From a virus: a stretch of 64,000 nucleotides of DNA. The number at the start of each line of letters is the position of its first letter. Position 1 is the first letter of the stretch. Positions 23,071-30,716 of the stretch are shown piece after piece. Both the position numbers and the translations under genes were made by a program. Below the pieces are notes generated by a model that worked only from the letters and a program-made list of their open reading frames with translations, had not been told where the DNA came from and made no database searches. The stretch spans positions 1 to 64,000 of the IMG/VR virus record IMGVR_UViG_3300045120_000483. One strand, written 5' to 3'.

Positions 23071-24071
23071 TAGTAATTATACACGAATTCTGAGTTCGGT
23101 ATACCCTTGCTTTCATTAGAGGACAGGACGGAACGGAGGAAGGCTTCCCACTGCATGGCCCGGGAATTCCAATTGTACATCGAATCAGCATAATTTTTTT
23201 GGACTTGGATTTTAGCCTTCAAAGCATCATTGGTTGATAAATTGGTAATGATGTCCTTTAGGATTATATACAACATTTTCGCATGTTCATTCAGGTCTTC
23301 ATGAAAATGATACATATGGGTCCAATTAGATGCCGTCTCAAAAAGGGCCCCATAATTGGGATGAATACAAACCAGACCGGCGCTCATCGCTTCCATTAGA
23401 CAAAGACAAGACGTTTCTGGCCAAATGGAGGGGTAAGCAAAGATATGAGATTGCGAAAGAGCATTTCGAACCAGGGCCTGATCGACAGAACCATGATTAG
23501 TGATTTTGGGATTTTTGGCTGCTTGATCAAACAATTCCTTAAAATGGGCATCCCGCTCTTCCCATCCATACAAACGGAAAGACGAAAATATATCAAGAGT
23601 GATATTATCAAATTCTTGGGATAAGCGATCAAACACCGGCACAAGAAGATTTAGCCCCCTATGCGGAGTCGTATGATAGATGATCCGGATAGGACCGCTA
23701 TCGAACCTGTTGATATCAGAGGTCAGGGGCTCAATGGAATTAAGAATGACAACTACCCTAGACCAAGGAATATCATATTTCTCAATGAATCTTTGAGCTT
23801 GCCAGTTACTCACAAAGACAATTCTGTGAAAATTACGCCACCCCCGGTGAGCAAGATGCTGAACGGCGGGGTCCTCTGGCAAATCATGACAGTATAGGAT
23901 TCTATACTTATCCGGCTTAAGCTCCCCTACTCTAGTCGGGATAATCTGAAATTGTTCCAGAATGTCCCGGGGCACTTTACCATCGTAAAGCCGCCGCATA
24001 AGAAGCTCTGTACCCCCCATCGCATTCTTGGCAATTTCGGGGGTTTCGATCAAATCGTAATTATCTGTCAT
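23070..24071 (-). CDS. Glycosyltransferase, GT-B fold (GT4-like)
   Basis: 333 residues. A Rossmann-like N-terminal half includes GGTELLMRRLY and ILYCHDLPEDPAVQHL. The C-terminal half carries RIIYHTTPHRGLNLLVPVF, FAYPSIWPETSCLCLMEAMSAGLVCI, the E-x7-E type donor-sugar motif of GT4 enzymes, here E in WPETSC and E in LMEAMS. Could modify phage DNA, virion proteins or the host surface. The start and stop both overlap neighbours, so it is expressed with the early operon. Confidence 0.75.
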   Translation of the reverse strand: MTDNYDLIETPEIAKNAMGGTELLMRRLYDGKVPRDILEQFQIIPTRVGELKPDKYRILYCHDLPEDPAVQHLAHRGWRNFHRIVFVSNWQAQRFIEKYDIPWSRVVVILNSIEPLTSDINRFDSGPIRIIYHTTPHRGLNLLVPVFDRLSQEFDNITLDIFSSFRLYGWEERDAHFKELFDQAAKNPKITNHGSVDQALVRNALSQSHIFAYPSIWPETSCLCLMEAMSAGLVCIHPNYGALFETASNWTHMYHFHEDLNEHAKMLYIILKDIITNLSTNDALKAKIQVQKNYADSMYNWNSRAMQWEAFLRSVLSSNESKGIPNSEFVYNY

Positions 24072-24247
24072 ATAACATATTCCTTACCCTTATCAGTTAA
24101 GTGCCACGTCCATGGATATTCTGTCTCACGATATACCAAACCTTTATGTTTCAGCCTCACACGTTGTTTCTCTGAAGTCATATCATAAGGAGGAAGCCCC
24201 GCCTGAATCTCATTCAATTCAGAAATTTCAGAAAGGGTTGGTTTCAT
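24068..24247 (-). CDS. 59-residue winged-helix-like protein
   Basis: A short frame, coupled by ATGA overlaps on both sides. The second half (QRVRLKHKGLVYRE...WHLTDKGKEYV) has the pattern of the recognition helix and wing of MarR-like DNA-binding domains. A DNA-binding role is an inference only. Confidence 0.55.
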   Translation of the reverse strand: MKPTLSEISELNEIQAGLPPYDMTSEKQRVRLKHKGLVYRETEYPWTWHLTDKGKEYVI

Positions 24248-24429
24248 ATCGGATAGCCCAGAGCATAGTTTTCCGCTACATTCTCAGCGGCAAATTCATT
24301 GTTATAAGGTCCAGACATATCCCATTCTTCCAGACCATCAACGTAGCATTCAACATAGTATTGTTTCTTGACTTCATCAAATAGGACGCGGGACTTCTCC
24401 AGGTCCTGAAATTCACTCAGGATTTTCAT
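24244..24429 (-). CDS. 61-residue acidic protein, hypothetical
   Basis: Rich in Glu, Tyr and Val, with FDEVKKQYYVECYVDG and NEFAAENVAENYALG; the latter looks like a helix. ATGA overlaps on both sides. Unknown function. Confidence 0.5.
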   Translation of the reverse strand: MKILSEFQDLEKSRVLFDEVKKQYYVECYVDGLEEWDMSGPYNNEFAAENVAENYALGYPI

Positions 24430-24683
24430 GATATCTCCGTAATGTAATAGCCGCTAGGATCGTAAGCCTCACTTCCGGCTTTAGCAAACCGTTTAGACAA
24501 TTGTCCTTTGGTAATGTCATCCACTCCGGAAATTCGCTCATCCGACTTTTGGTATTCCAAAGGAGGACACATCTTTTTGGATGAGATCAGGTCTTGTGCT
24601 CTCCCATTCGGGGGTCCTTCACTCTGGACGACATAGATTCGACGTTCGACCACAATGGTTTCAACCAGATAGAATTTCTTCAT
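24426..24683 (-). CDS. 85-residue protein, hypothetical
   Basis: Begins with a strand-rich segment (FYLVETIVVERRIYVV) and ends in YDPSGYYITEIS. Coupled to both neighbours by four-base overlaps. No family recognised. Confidence 0.5.
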   Translation of the reverse strand: MKKFYLVETIVVERRIYVVQSEGPPNGRAQDLISSKKMCPPLEYQKSDERISGVDDITKGQLSKRFAKAGSEAYDPSGYYITEIS

Positions 24684-24919
24684 GGAGTGTACATCGCCTG
24701 TACTGATGTGATTTCTTCAAGTTTGATATCAAGAAAACGTTGGGCATCCATATCCCAGATATTCAACATCGTTTGATCTTCAATTGGAGCCCACTTTTCC
24801 CTGAGATATCCCTGTGCCAAAGTCGCTCTTATTCTCCAATGTTTACCTTCGTGAAGCACAATAATTTCAGCCACACAAGATTTCAGGTCTGTGATCAATT
24901 GGCGGCGATCTACCATCAT
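24680..24919 (-). CDS. 79-residue protein, hypothetical
   Basis: Helix plus beta layout (LITDLKSCVAEIIVLHEG, then LDIKLEEITSVQAMY). AGGAG lies upstream of the paired ATG codons. A 37-base gap separates it from the glutaredoxin gene. Unknown function. Confidence 0.5.
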   Translation of the reverse strand: MMVDRRQLITDLKSCVAEIIVLHEGKHWRIRATLAQGYLREKWAPIEDQTMLNIWDMDAQRFLDIKLEEITSVQAMYTP

Positions 24920-24956
24920 CGGAGGACTCCTGGCACCATCATTGCAATCGTCATAA

Positions 24957-25184
24957 TCAGGCCTTTTCGGTTAGGATTTGAATTTCAAGAGGGGAGCGAA
25001 CTTGACGACCGTCCACTAGGACAACCGGAAAGGTCCGGGCCGTTGGAAACTTCGCCTTCATATCTTCCAGAGATATATCCTCCGGACATCGGATTTCCAT
25101 AAATGTCAGTTGTCGTTCGTTCAGTTGTCGCTTCGCTACGTCACAAGCCCCACAACCATTTTTTGTATAAACCTGGATCAGCAT
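24957..25184 (-). CDS. Glutaredoxin / NrdC-like thioredoxin
   Basis: 75 residues, a full short glutaredoxin fold. The N-terminal strand VYTKNGCGACDVAKRQL carries the active-site C-G-A-C, and TFPVVLVDG supplies the cis-Pro loop. In T4, NrdC donates electrons to ribonucleotide reductase. Here the phage has a class II reductase at 33767, whose C-terminal cysteine pair needs such a reductant, so the pairing is plausible. Confidence 0.85.
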   Translation of the reverse strand: MLIQVYTKNGCGACDVAKRQLNERQLTFMEIRCPEDISLEDMKAKFPTARTFPVVLVDGRQVRSPLEIQILTEKA

Positions 25185-25193
25185 GATTTTCCT

Positions 25194-25355
25194 TTATTTC
25201 ATTCCCATTCCGGTACGTAGAGCCCGGGAAAGGGATTCCAAGATGTCGGCGGCCATTAGCAGATGGGGTCTTCTATTTAGAGCGGAAGTTTTAGCTTCCG
25301 TCCGTTTGGCCTTGGCTTCTTCATTTAATTTTAAGGCGACTTTATACCAGTTCAT
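25194..25355 (-). CDS. 53-residue basic protein
   Basis: Begins MNWYKVALKLNEEAKAKR and ends LSRALRTGMGMK; mainly helical and positively charged. Fixed by an ATGA overlap with the gene before it. Unknown function. Confidence 0.5.
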   Translation of the reverse strand: MNWYKVALKLNEEAKAKRTEAKTSALNRRPHLLMAADILESLSRALRTGMGMK

Positions 25356-25516
25356 TTCTTACTCTTTCTAGGACAATCCTCATGAGGACAATCGGGTCCT
25401 TCACACCCAAGACCATAAGAACAAGCATAAGTGTTGATTATCTTTTTAGGTTCTGTAGGACCACCGCCATATCTCCAGATAATATCATTTGCAGTTAATT
25501 TTTCTGTAGGTCTCAT
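25352..25516 (-). CDS. 54-residue Cys-rich protein
   Basis: Contains CSYGLGCEGPDCPHEDCP, with four Cys and one His in 18 residues, a likely zinc-binding knuckle, followed by a basic end. ATGA overlaps with the aminopeptidase gene before it and the small gene after it support expression. Function unknown. Confidence 0.55.
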   Translation of the reverse strand: MRPTEKLTANDIIWRYGGGPTEPKKIINTYACSYGLGCEGPDCPHEDCPRKSKK

Positions 25517-26280
25517 TTTGTAAAAATCTCCGGTTGATCATCTGTCACCCCTATCGTTTCTTCCCATTGTGCTGAATACGAACCATCTTGGCTCATCACC
25601 GCCCATCCGTCTTCAAACAAGAAAGATTCTTTTTTACCTAAAGTCAGCATCGGCTCCACAGTAAATGTCATTCCGGGTTCTAATACAACATCAGGTACCC
25701 TTGGATCAAAATAATGAGGGACCTGTGGTTCCTGATGCATGACCCGCCCGATACCATGCCCGGTATATTCCTCTACAACCGACATTCCCTGAGAATGGAC
25801 ATAAGTCTCAATAGCCCGGGAAATATCACTAACTCTGTTTCCCGGAAGGGCGTAGGCAATGCCCCTCATCATAGCTTCATGAGTTACTGACATCAGTTGG
25901 TGGGCCCTATGATCCTTAAGGTCGAAACCAGAACAATCCTCTGAACCAACATAGAATGTCCGGCAGGCGTCCCCATGCCAACCCGCTTTATTAAAGGTCA
26001 CATCGACTTTAACAATATCCCCCTCTTCCAGAATAGCATTATGACAGGGGATACCATGACAAATCACTTCATTAACGGATGTACAACACCATCCGGGAAA
26101 CCCTCTATAACCATGCTGGGAATTTTTTAACTGATGATCGGCCTGAAATCCCCGAACCAGATATTCAATATCCTTGGTAGTAATCCCGGGTTTGATAATA
26201 GCCTCAACCCTTCTCAGGCACTCCGCGACTAATCCCCCGATCAGACGCATTCCCTCAAATTTATGATCCCATTCGTTCAT
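25513..26280 (-). CDS. map: Methionine aminopeptidase type I
   Basis: 255 residues, the normal size of bacterial MetAP, which removes the initiator Met from new proteins. All five metal ligands are visible in order: VKVDVTF (Asp), HGDACRTF (Asp), YTGHGIG (His), FTVEPML (Glu) and AQWEETIGVT (Glu). The substrate-side His is in VICHGIP. An intact, apparently functional MetAP is uncommon in phages, where peptide deformylase is the more usual processing gene. It lies in the middle of the early operon. Confidence 0.9.
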   Translation of the reverse strand: MNEWDHKFEGMRLIGGLVAECLRRVEAIIKPGITTKDIEYLVRGFQADHQLKNSQHGYRGFPGWCCTSVNEVICHGIPCHNAILEEGDIVKVDVTFNKAGWHGDACRTFYVGSEDCSGFDLKDHRAHQLMSVTHEAMMRGIAYALPGNRVSDISRAIETYVHSQGMSVVEEYTGHGIGRVMHQEPQVPHYFDPRVPDVVLEPGMTFTVEPMLTLGKKESFLFEDGWAVMSQDGSYSAQWEETIGVTDDQPEIFTK

Positions 26281-26657
26281 TTATTAGTCTCAAAAACCAC
26301 TACAGGAGAAGAGACTTCGGAACCCGGACAATAGGGAAATGTAATTGGGGGGCGACCTTCTACATCAATATCATAGGCTGGTCCATCTTTTGTCGCCTTA
26401 AAAACCGTACTGCAACGCAGATTTTGAGCATACATCCCGTCGCAGTCATGAATGAACCATTCAGAATCTTCCCCCGTAAGAGGACCCAACGGCTTTCCCG
26501 CTATCAGCCTTTGTAAGGCCGGGGCAACAAAAGACACCGCCCCTCCACTGTCCCATTGATCAAAAAACTTCTCCAAAATCTCAATCATGACCCGAACATC
26601 TTCTTCTTCCCATTTAGACGCAGCTAGTTCCGCCTTTGCTTGATCAATAATACTCAC
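26277..26657 (-). CDS. Conserved phage protein, GPLTGEDSEW family
   Basis: 126 residues starting at GTG. The C-terminal part, KPLGPLTGEDSEWF...QNLRCSTVFK, then PAYDIDVEGRPPITFPY, matches a family common in phages whose function is unknown to me. The N-terminal helix has many acidic residues. ATGA overlap with map. Confidence 0.6.
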   Translation of the reverse strand: MSIIDQAKAELAASKWEEEDVRVMIEILEKFFDQWDSGGAVSFVAPALQRLIAGKPLGPLTGEDSEWFIHDCDGMYAQNLRCSTVFKATKDGPAYDIDVEGRPPITFPYCPGSEVSSPVVVFETNK

Positions 26658-26987
26658 TTAAACCGCCCTCCATTTCTTTTTCTTAAACCGCTTCATCCTT
26701 TGACGACTCCGGTCAAACCATTTATCCAGAAAGAGCTTACCTTCCTCTGAGATAAGGAAACCGTCTCCCACCGGCCGCACCAGACGTAAGGGAGCTAGTT
26801 TTGCCATGGAGAGGGGAGAACCCTTATCCACCATTCCCTTGCGGCCCGACGCCTCACAATAGAAGAGGTTCAATAGGTCCATCTCTGATACCGGACAATT
26901 TTCGACGGGTGTCGTGTCCAGTTCATCTTCATCATCGACGGCATTCTGATGCATTTCCAACATTTCCTTCAAGACAGTTCTAGACAT
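26658..26987 (-). CDS. Hypothetical protein, possible winged helix
   Basis: 109 residues. After an acidic N-terminus, a segment SEMDLLNLFYCE...LAPLRLVRPVGDGFLISEEGKLFLDKW has the rhythm of a winged-helix domain, and a very basic tail (RQRMKRFKKKKW) follows. DNA binding is possible but unproven. It overlaps the gene before it by eight bases. Confidence 0.5.
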   Translation of the reverse strand: MSRTVLKEMLEMHQNAVDDEDELDTTPVENCPVSEMDLLNLFYCEASGRKGMVDKGSPLSMAKLAPLRLVRPVGDGFLISEEGKLFLDKWFDRSRQRMKRFKKKKWRAV

Positions 26988-27288
26988 ACTCTTTTTCCTT
27001 CACAGGTGTAGGATTTAGTAATTTAGTGAAAACATCAATATTGGTGGGTTTGACTGGTTTGAATCTTGTAGAAAAGAATGAGACTTCCCCAAACCCATCA
27101 GTATACTGTCTTTGTTCATTAACAATTTCTTCTAGTAAGAAGGAACATCTGTTTTCTGAATGATGTATTTTGATACGACGAATAGTATAAACACCATCTA
27201 TAACAGGTTGAATCTCATTTTCGAAAGGTAACCGTTCGGGACCCTCAATACAGACAACCTGCTTTTTAACTGCAAATTCAATGCTCAT
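26980..27288 (-). CDS. Tandem paralogue A of a conserved small phage protein
   Basis: 102 residues sharing with the next gene the start MSIEF-VKKQVVCI, the middle YTIR-I and LEEIVN, and the end SRFKPVK-TNIDVF. Similar small proteins (VVC..., YTVREI) are frequent in alphaproteobacterial phages and plasmids, in my recollection. The pair arose by tandem duplication. Unknown function. Confidence 0.6.
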   Translation of the reverse strand: MSIEFAVKKQVVCIEGPERLPFENEIQPVIDGVYTIRRIKIHHSENRCSFLLEEIVNEQRQYTDGFGEVSFFSTRFKPVKPTNIDVFTKLLNPTPVKEKEYV

Positions 27289-27604
27289 ATTCCAGTTCCT
27301 TTTTCTTCTCTTTCTCTTTCGTTGGGGAGGGATTCAGAATTTCGGTGAAAACATCGATATTGGTGAGTTTGACTGGTTTAAATCTTGAAGCATTAAATGA
27401 AATTTCACCAAAGGAGTCACAATACTGATAAGGTTTATTGACAATTTCTTCAAGGAAGAGACCGATCTCTCCATCCGGATGGACCTCTATTGAACGAATC
27501 GTATAGATAGTATTTAAGATGGGAAGGATTTCCCAAGGAAATCTTTTTCCATGTTCAGCATTAATGCAAACAACCTGCTTTTTAACCTCAAATTCAATGC
27601 TCAT
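27278..27604 (-). CDS. Tandem paralogue B of a conserved small phage protein
   Basis: 108 residues, about half identical to paralogue A by eye, with an additional charged C-terminus (KEKEKKKELEYEH). It overlaps the metallophosphoesterase gene by four bases and paralogue A by eleven. Unknown function. Confidence 0.6.
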   Translation of the reverse strand: MSIEFEVKKQVVCINAEHGKRFPWEILPILNTIYTIRSIEVHPDGEIGLFLEEIVNKPYQYCDSFGEISFNASRFKPVKLTNIDVFTEILNPSPTKEKEKKKELEYEH

Positions 27605-28311
27605 AGCTCTATCACCTTTACTTCATAATCAGAATCACACCAATAAATTTCTTCGGGGTAACCTAATTGGTTGGCGATCACCCGACAGTCCCCAATCATG
27701 TAATCCACCGGATTATGTGTGTGCCCATGAAACCAGTATTTGATATTCGGATTGGCCCGAATGAAATTATCTTCATTAGAGACAAAACTGTAATTAATCA
27801 TCCCGGCTGCTTTATATTGCTCCGCTACCGACAGAAAAGAAGGAGCATGATGGGTCACAACGATATCAGGCTTTTCCTTCGAAATTACATCCAGATTGGC
27901 CTTATGAATTTCTTTCATTCGCTCTACTAAGGCAACTGACCCCGGCTTGATTTGAAAATTATCCACTATCTGATGCCGAAAAGCCATTTCAGCGGCGGGG
28001 TCTCCGGAGTTGAAGTCCGTCCAAAAGGTACACCCCAACAGCTTCATCCCATTGGGGAGGACCATGATTTGGATACCGTCCTGGATCATTTGACCCCCAT
28101 AGAAATCATGGTTTCCCAGAACCTCAAAATAGAATTGTTTTCCTTCTCTTAACTGGGAAGAGAAGTAACCCCGCATCGACAGATTGGGGTGTGTATCCCC
28201 GGCATTGATCAGTAAATCACATTCCGTCTTTTGAATCTTCTCTAGAACCGAAACGGCAGCTTCGGCCTTCCTAAATTCCATATGTAAATCGCTGCAAATT
28301 CCAATTTTCAT
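27601..28311 (-). CDS. Calcineurin-like metallophosphoesterase
   Basis: 236 residues with the five family blocks: SDLHMEF (residues 7-13), NAGDTHP, EVLGNHDFYGG, VVTHHAPS and FHGHTH. All expected metal ligands are present. Substrates in this superfamily include nucleic acids, nucleotides and dinucleotides, so the exact role is open. It is the first gene of the early operon that runs to 20512. The promoter -10 ends 5 nt before the ATG and there is no ribosome site, so the mRNA should be leaderless. Confidence 0.85.
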   Translation of the reverse strand: MKIGICSDLHMEFRKAEAAVSVLEKIQKTECDLLINAGDTHPNLSMRGYFSSQLREGKQFYFEVLGNHDFYGGQMIQDGIQIMVLPNGMKLLGCTFWTDFNSGDPAAEMAFRHQIVDNFQIKPGSVALVERMKEIHKANLDVISKEKPDIVVTHHAPSFLSVAEQYKAAGMINYSFVSNEDNFIRANPNIKYWFHGHTHNPVDYMIGDCRVIANQLGYPEEIYWCDSDYEVKVIEL

Positions 28312-28316
28312 AATAA

Positions 28317-28345
28317 ATATTACCCGTTTTCCTAAATGTTGTCAA
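28317..28345 (-). promoter_or_regulatory. Early promoter, leaderless, for the 20512-28311 operon
   Basis: TTGACA (28345-28340), 17-nt spacer, TAATAT (28322-28317). The predicted transcript start falls at the ATG of the metallophosphoesterase gene. Confidence 0.75.
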
Positions 28346-28347
28346 GA

Positions 28348-28355
28348 GATAAATA
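28348..28355 (+). promoter_or_regulatory. Late promoter box of the endolysin gene
   Basis: GATAAATA, 35 nt before the endolysin start and directly back to back with the early promoter of the opposite strand. Confidence 0.6.
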
Positions 28356-28390
28356 GTAGCAAAAGTCGGTAAAAAAATAGGATTTTAGCC

Positions 28391-29305
28391 ATGGCACAGT
28401 ATAAATTTGAGACTCTTGAAAAGGACTACAATAAAAAGTGGGGGTCTATGGTCGTAACCAAGACCAAGGCCGCCAGGGCTCAAGCCGAAAAGATTATTTA
28501 TTACAAGGCCCGGTACAAGAAAGTCGAAAAAGCGACCGGAGTACCCTGGTTTGTAGTGGGTTGTATGCACCAAAGGGAATCCAGTGGAAACTTCAACACA
28601 TGGCTACATAATGGGGACCCAATGCAACGGGGTGGGGTTCCGGTTCGAACTGTCCAGGTCCCGAAGGGACGGCCGCCAAATCCCGACTGTACCTGGGAAG
28701 AGGGGGCCTATGATGCCCTGGTATCTGTAGAGCATCTTAATTCTGTTAAAGTGTGGAACGCCGCCAGAGTTGCCTATGCTCTGGAGCTATTCAATGGTTT
28801 TGGTTATCGTCATCCTTCCCGGGATATTCCATCGCCTTATCTTTGGGGTGGTACCAACATCCAAGAACTGGGTAAATTTGTAAAAGACGGCGTTTACGAC
28901 GCCAATACAATGGACACCCAGATTGGTGGTATGGCAGTTCTTAAACTGATTATGGACCTGGATTCTGATGCCCGATTTGAAGTTGAAAATGCCCCTCCTA
29001 TTGAGGTTCCGGTAGACCCTCCTGTTCCTACCCTTCCTAAGCCGGATGTCATAATCCCTGACAAACCTTCTCCGAAGGCCGAAGATACCGAAAAGAACAT
29101 CCCCCCTCTTACTCATTCCAAGTCTATCTGGGGTGGTATTCTAACGGCCTTTACGGCTGTTGCGGGAGCTATCGGGCAGGCCAATCCATGGGTTGTTCTG
29201 ATCCTTGTTGTCGCAGCGGGAGCCGGTCTATTCTTTGTACTAAAGGGCCGAAAGGATGCTCAAGATATTATCAAGCATCTAAGCGACGACGATAGCGGAG
29301 AATAA
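28391..29305 (+). CDS. Endolysin with C-terminal membrane segments
   Basis: 304 residues. The first ~195 form a lysozyme-like muralytic domain: Glu in CMHQRESSGNF is the likely catalytic residue, with TWLHNGDPM, WNAARVAYALELFNGFGYR and SPYLWGGTNIQ as family landmarks. A Pro-rich linker (about 195-240) leads to two hydrophobic segments (about 250-266 and 272-290) and an acidic tail. The membrane part could act as an anchor, export signal or holin-like unit. It stands alone between opposing operons with its own late promoter and terminator. Confidence 0.8.
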   Translation: MAQYKFETLEKDYNKKWGSMVVTKTKAARAQAEKIIYYKARYKKVEKATGVPWFVVGCMHQRESSGNFNTWLHNGDPMQRGGVPVRTVQVPKGRPPNPDCTWEEGAYDALVSVEHLNSVKVWNAARVAYALELFNGFGYRHPSRDIPSPYLWGGTNIQELGKFVKDGVYDANTMDTQIGGMAVLKLIMDLDSDARFEVENAPPIEVPVDPPVPTLPKPDVIIPDKPSPKAEDTEKNIPPLTHSKSIWGGILTAFTAVAGAIGQANPWVVLILVVAAGAGLFFVLKGRKDAQDIIKHLSDDDSGE

Positions 29306-29325
29306 AGGTTTTAATGTTCACTCTC

Positions 29326-29356
29326 ATGGACACTATTGACCCTAGTGTCCATTTTT
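29326..29356 (+). terminator. Rho-independent terminator after endolysin
   Basis: ATGGACACTA/TAGTGTCCAT, a perfect 10-bp stem with a 7-nt loop, then TTTTT. Confidence 0.85.
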
Positions 29357-29370
29357 ATGGGCATTAATCC

Positions 29371-29901
29371 TTAAACGCCGCCGGTCGGCTCATAACAGTA
29401 CACATCCCCTCCGGAATTTAGAAAAATCACACCATGACCGGTCGGATTTCCAATTGGATTTCCGTCCTTGTCTTTGGGAAGTCCAAGAGTGTCTTTTCGA
29501 AGTTTGTAATTCGGAACAATAAACTTTGAACCAACCTCCCGGTGTTGTCTTCCCAGGGGTTTATCGTCCCGCTTATCAGTGATAATAGCTACATAACAAA
29601 CTTGCTTTTCCGGAAAAGGGTCCTCTTCACTTGCAGTATAAGAACAATCAACGGTTTCATATGAATCAGCCCAATAAGCATCGGCCTCTCCACAACAGGA
29701 GACCCGGGGTTGATCCGGCATTTTCAATTCTCTGATCCACATCTTTTCTTCCAGACTAAGTTCTATATCAGACCATTGAATTCGGCTACCATCAATCACA
29801 GAAAACTCTCTGGCCTGTGACTGTTTGACGCAGTATAATCCGGCCGCAAATAGCAAAGCTGCTGCTACCAGACCAGTGACTAATTTTCTCTTGTTACTCA
29901 T
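29371..29901 (-). CDS. Exported protein, hypothetical
   Basis: 176 residues with an N-terminal signal or anchor (LVTGLVAAALLFAAGLYCV) and a mature part rich in acidic residues. The RVSCCGEADAYWADSYE and GHGVIFLN segments recall a family seen in rhizobial genomes and phages, unnamed to my knowledge. It should act in the periplasm. It ends the minus-strand operon opposite the endolysin, which might suggest a lysis-related role. Confidence 0.6.
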   Translation of the reverse strand: MSNKRKLVTGLVAAALLFAAGLYCVKQSQAREFSVIDGSRIQWSDIELSLEEKMWIRELKMPDQPRVSCCGEADAYWADSYETVDCSYTASEEDPFPEKQVCYVAIITDKRDDKPLGRQHREVGSKFIVPNYKLRKDTLGLPKDKDGNPIGNPTGHGVIFLNSGGDVYCYEPTGGV

Positions 29902-29996
29902 CGCTTGTTTGCCCTTCTCTTACGCGCCGCTTTGCGCTTACCTGATCCAATTTTACGTCTGCCGGTTCTTGGCCGATTTTTATGGGGATGTGGAAT
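29898..29996 (-). CDS. Possible 32-residue Arg/Lys-rich peptide with ATT start
   Basis: Directly after the stop of 29997-30191, a frame of 32 codons runs to a TGA that overlaps the next ATG (ATGA). It encodes 15 Lys/Arg residues (for example RRKIGSGKRKAARKRRANKR). The only start candidate is ATT, placed 5 nt after GAGGAGG. Alternatively the preceding gene reads through its TAA in the same frame. Both overlaps make it likely that the segment is translated, but an AUU start is rare. Confidence 0.35.
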   Translation of the reverse strand: MPHPHKNRPRTGRRKIGSGKRKAARKRRANKR

Positions 29997-30191
29997 TTAA
30001 TCCTCCTCTGGTTGGTACCCAACTAAGTTACATACCTGTTCAATAAAGCCATAAGCATTTTCGATTACCTTATCAGTTTGATATACCGCTTCCTCACAAG
30101 AAATGCGATTGTCTTTAATAAACTTTTGACAGAGGGTAAAAAGCGCCTCTTTTCGTTCATAAAGAGAAAGAGTTTCAAACTGATAAGACAT
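29997..30191 (-). CDS. Small protein, hypothetical
   Basis: 64 residues from MSYQFETLSL; the start at 30191 overlaps the upstream stop (TAATG). Acidic, helical, with SCEEAVYQTDKVIENAYG. Unknown function. Confidence 0.5.
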   Translation of the reverse strand: MSYQFETLSLYERKEALFTLCQKFIKDNRISCEEAVYQTDKVIENAYGFIEQVCNLVGYQPEED

Positions 30192-30427
30192 TATGCATCC
30201 TGACCCGAAGGAATACACTGAATGGCGATCTCAACACGGTTCGCATCGGGATGGTACTCAAGCTCTTCCTTCAGAATTTCATTAGCCTCTTCAGTGACCT
30301 TTTTTTCATTCTGAATATAGAAAGTAGCACAGGCCGCTTCAGTATCAAACTTCTTACCGGGGACAGTCTCTGTCTCAGACACCATCCCCCCAACGATAAC
30401 AGAAATAACCAGGGCAATCATCCACAT
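30191..30427 (-). CDS. Small exported protein, paralogue of 30432-30704
   Basis: 78 residues from MWMIALVISVIVGG, a signal-like hydrophobic start; the longer upstream frame overlaps the neighbouring gene and is unlikely. The mature part KKFDTEAACATFY...EYHPDANRVEIAIQC matches the next gene in plan: an FDT-A-C core and a C-terminal Cys. Probably periplasmic, with a disulphide. Unknown function. Confidence 0.55.
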   Translation of the reverse strand: MWMIALVISVIVGGMVSETETVPGKKFDTEAACATFYIQNEKKVTEEANEILKEELEYHPDANRVEIAIQCIPSGQDA

Positions 30428-30431
30428 GGTT

Positions 30432-30704
30432 TTAATCCTTTCTTTCGGTACATTCCTTGCGGACCTTTTCCGGTAGAATAGTAGCTCCGGGATGCTCTTC
30501 CTTCTCTTGTTCAACAATAATAAGAACATCAGCATCAATTGCACTTTTATTGACCTCAAGCCACTTGAGACATTCGGCTTGTGTATCAAAACGGGCTGAA
30601 TGTGTTAGGATTTCTTCAACCCCGGTTACTTGTCGTCCGGGGAGGGTAGTTTCTTGCATGGTAATAACCAGTACAAGAATGGGAGCCCAACTAAAAAGTC
30701 TCAT
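30432..30704 (-). CDS. Small exported protein, paralogue of 30191-30427
   Basis: 90 residues with an N-terminal hydrophobic segment (LFSWAPILVLVITM), then ARFDTQAECLKWLEV and a C-terminal ECTERKD. The two Cys align with those of the following gene, suggesting a tandem duplication of a small periplasmic protein. Unknown function. Confidence 0.55.
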   Translation of the reverse strand: MRLFSWAPILVLVITMQETTLPGRQVTGVEEILTHSARFDTQAECLKWLEVNKSAIDADVLIIVEQEKEEHPGATILPEKVRKECTERKD

Positions 30705-30716
30705 TTGTTTAATCCT

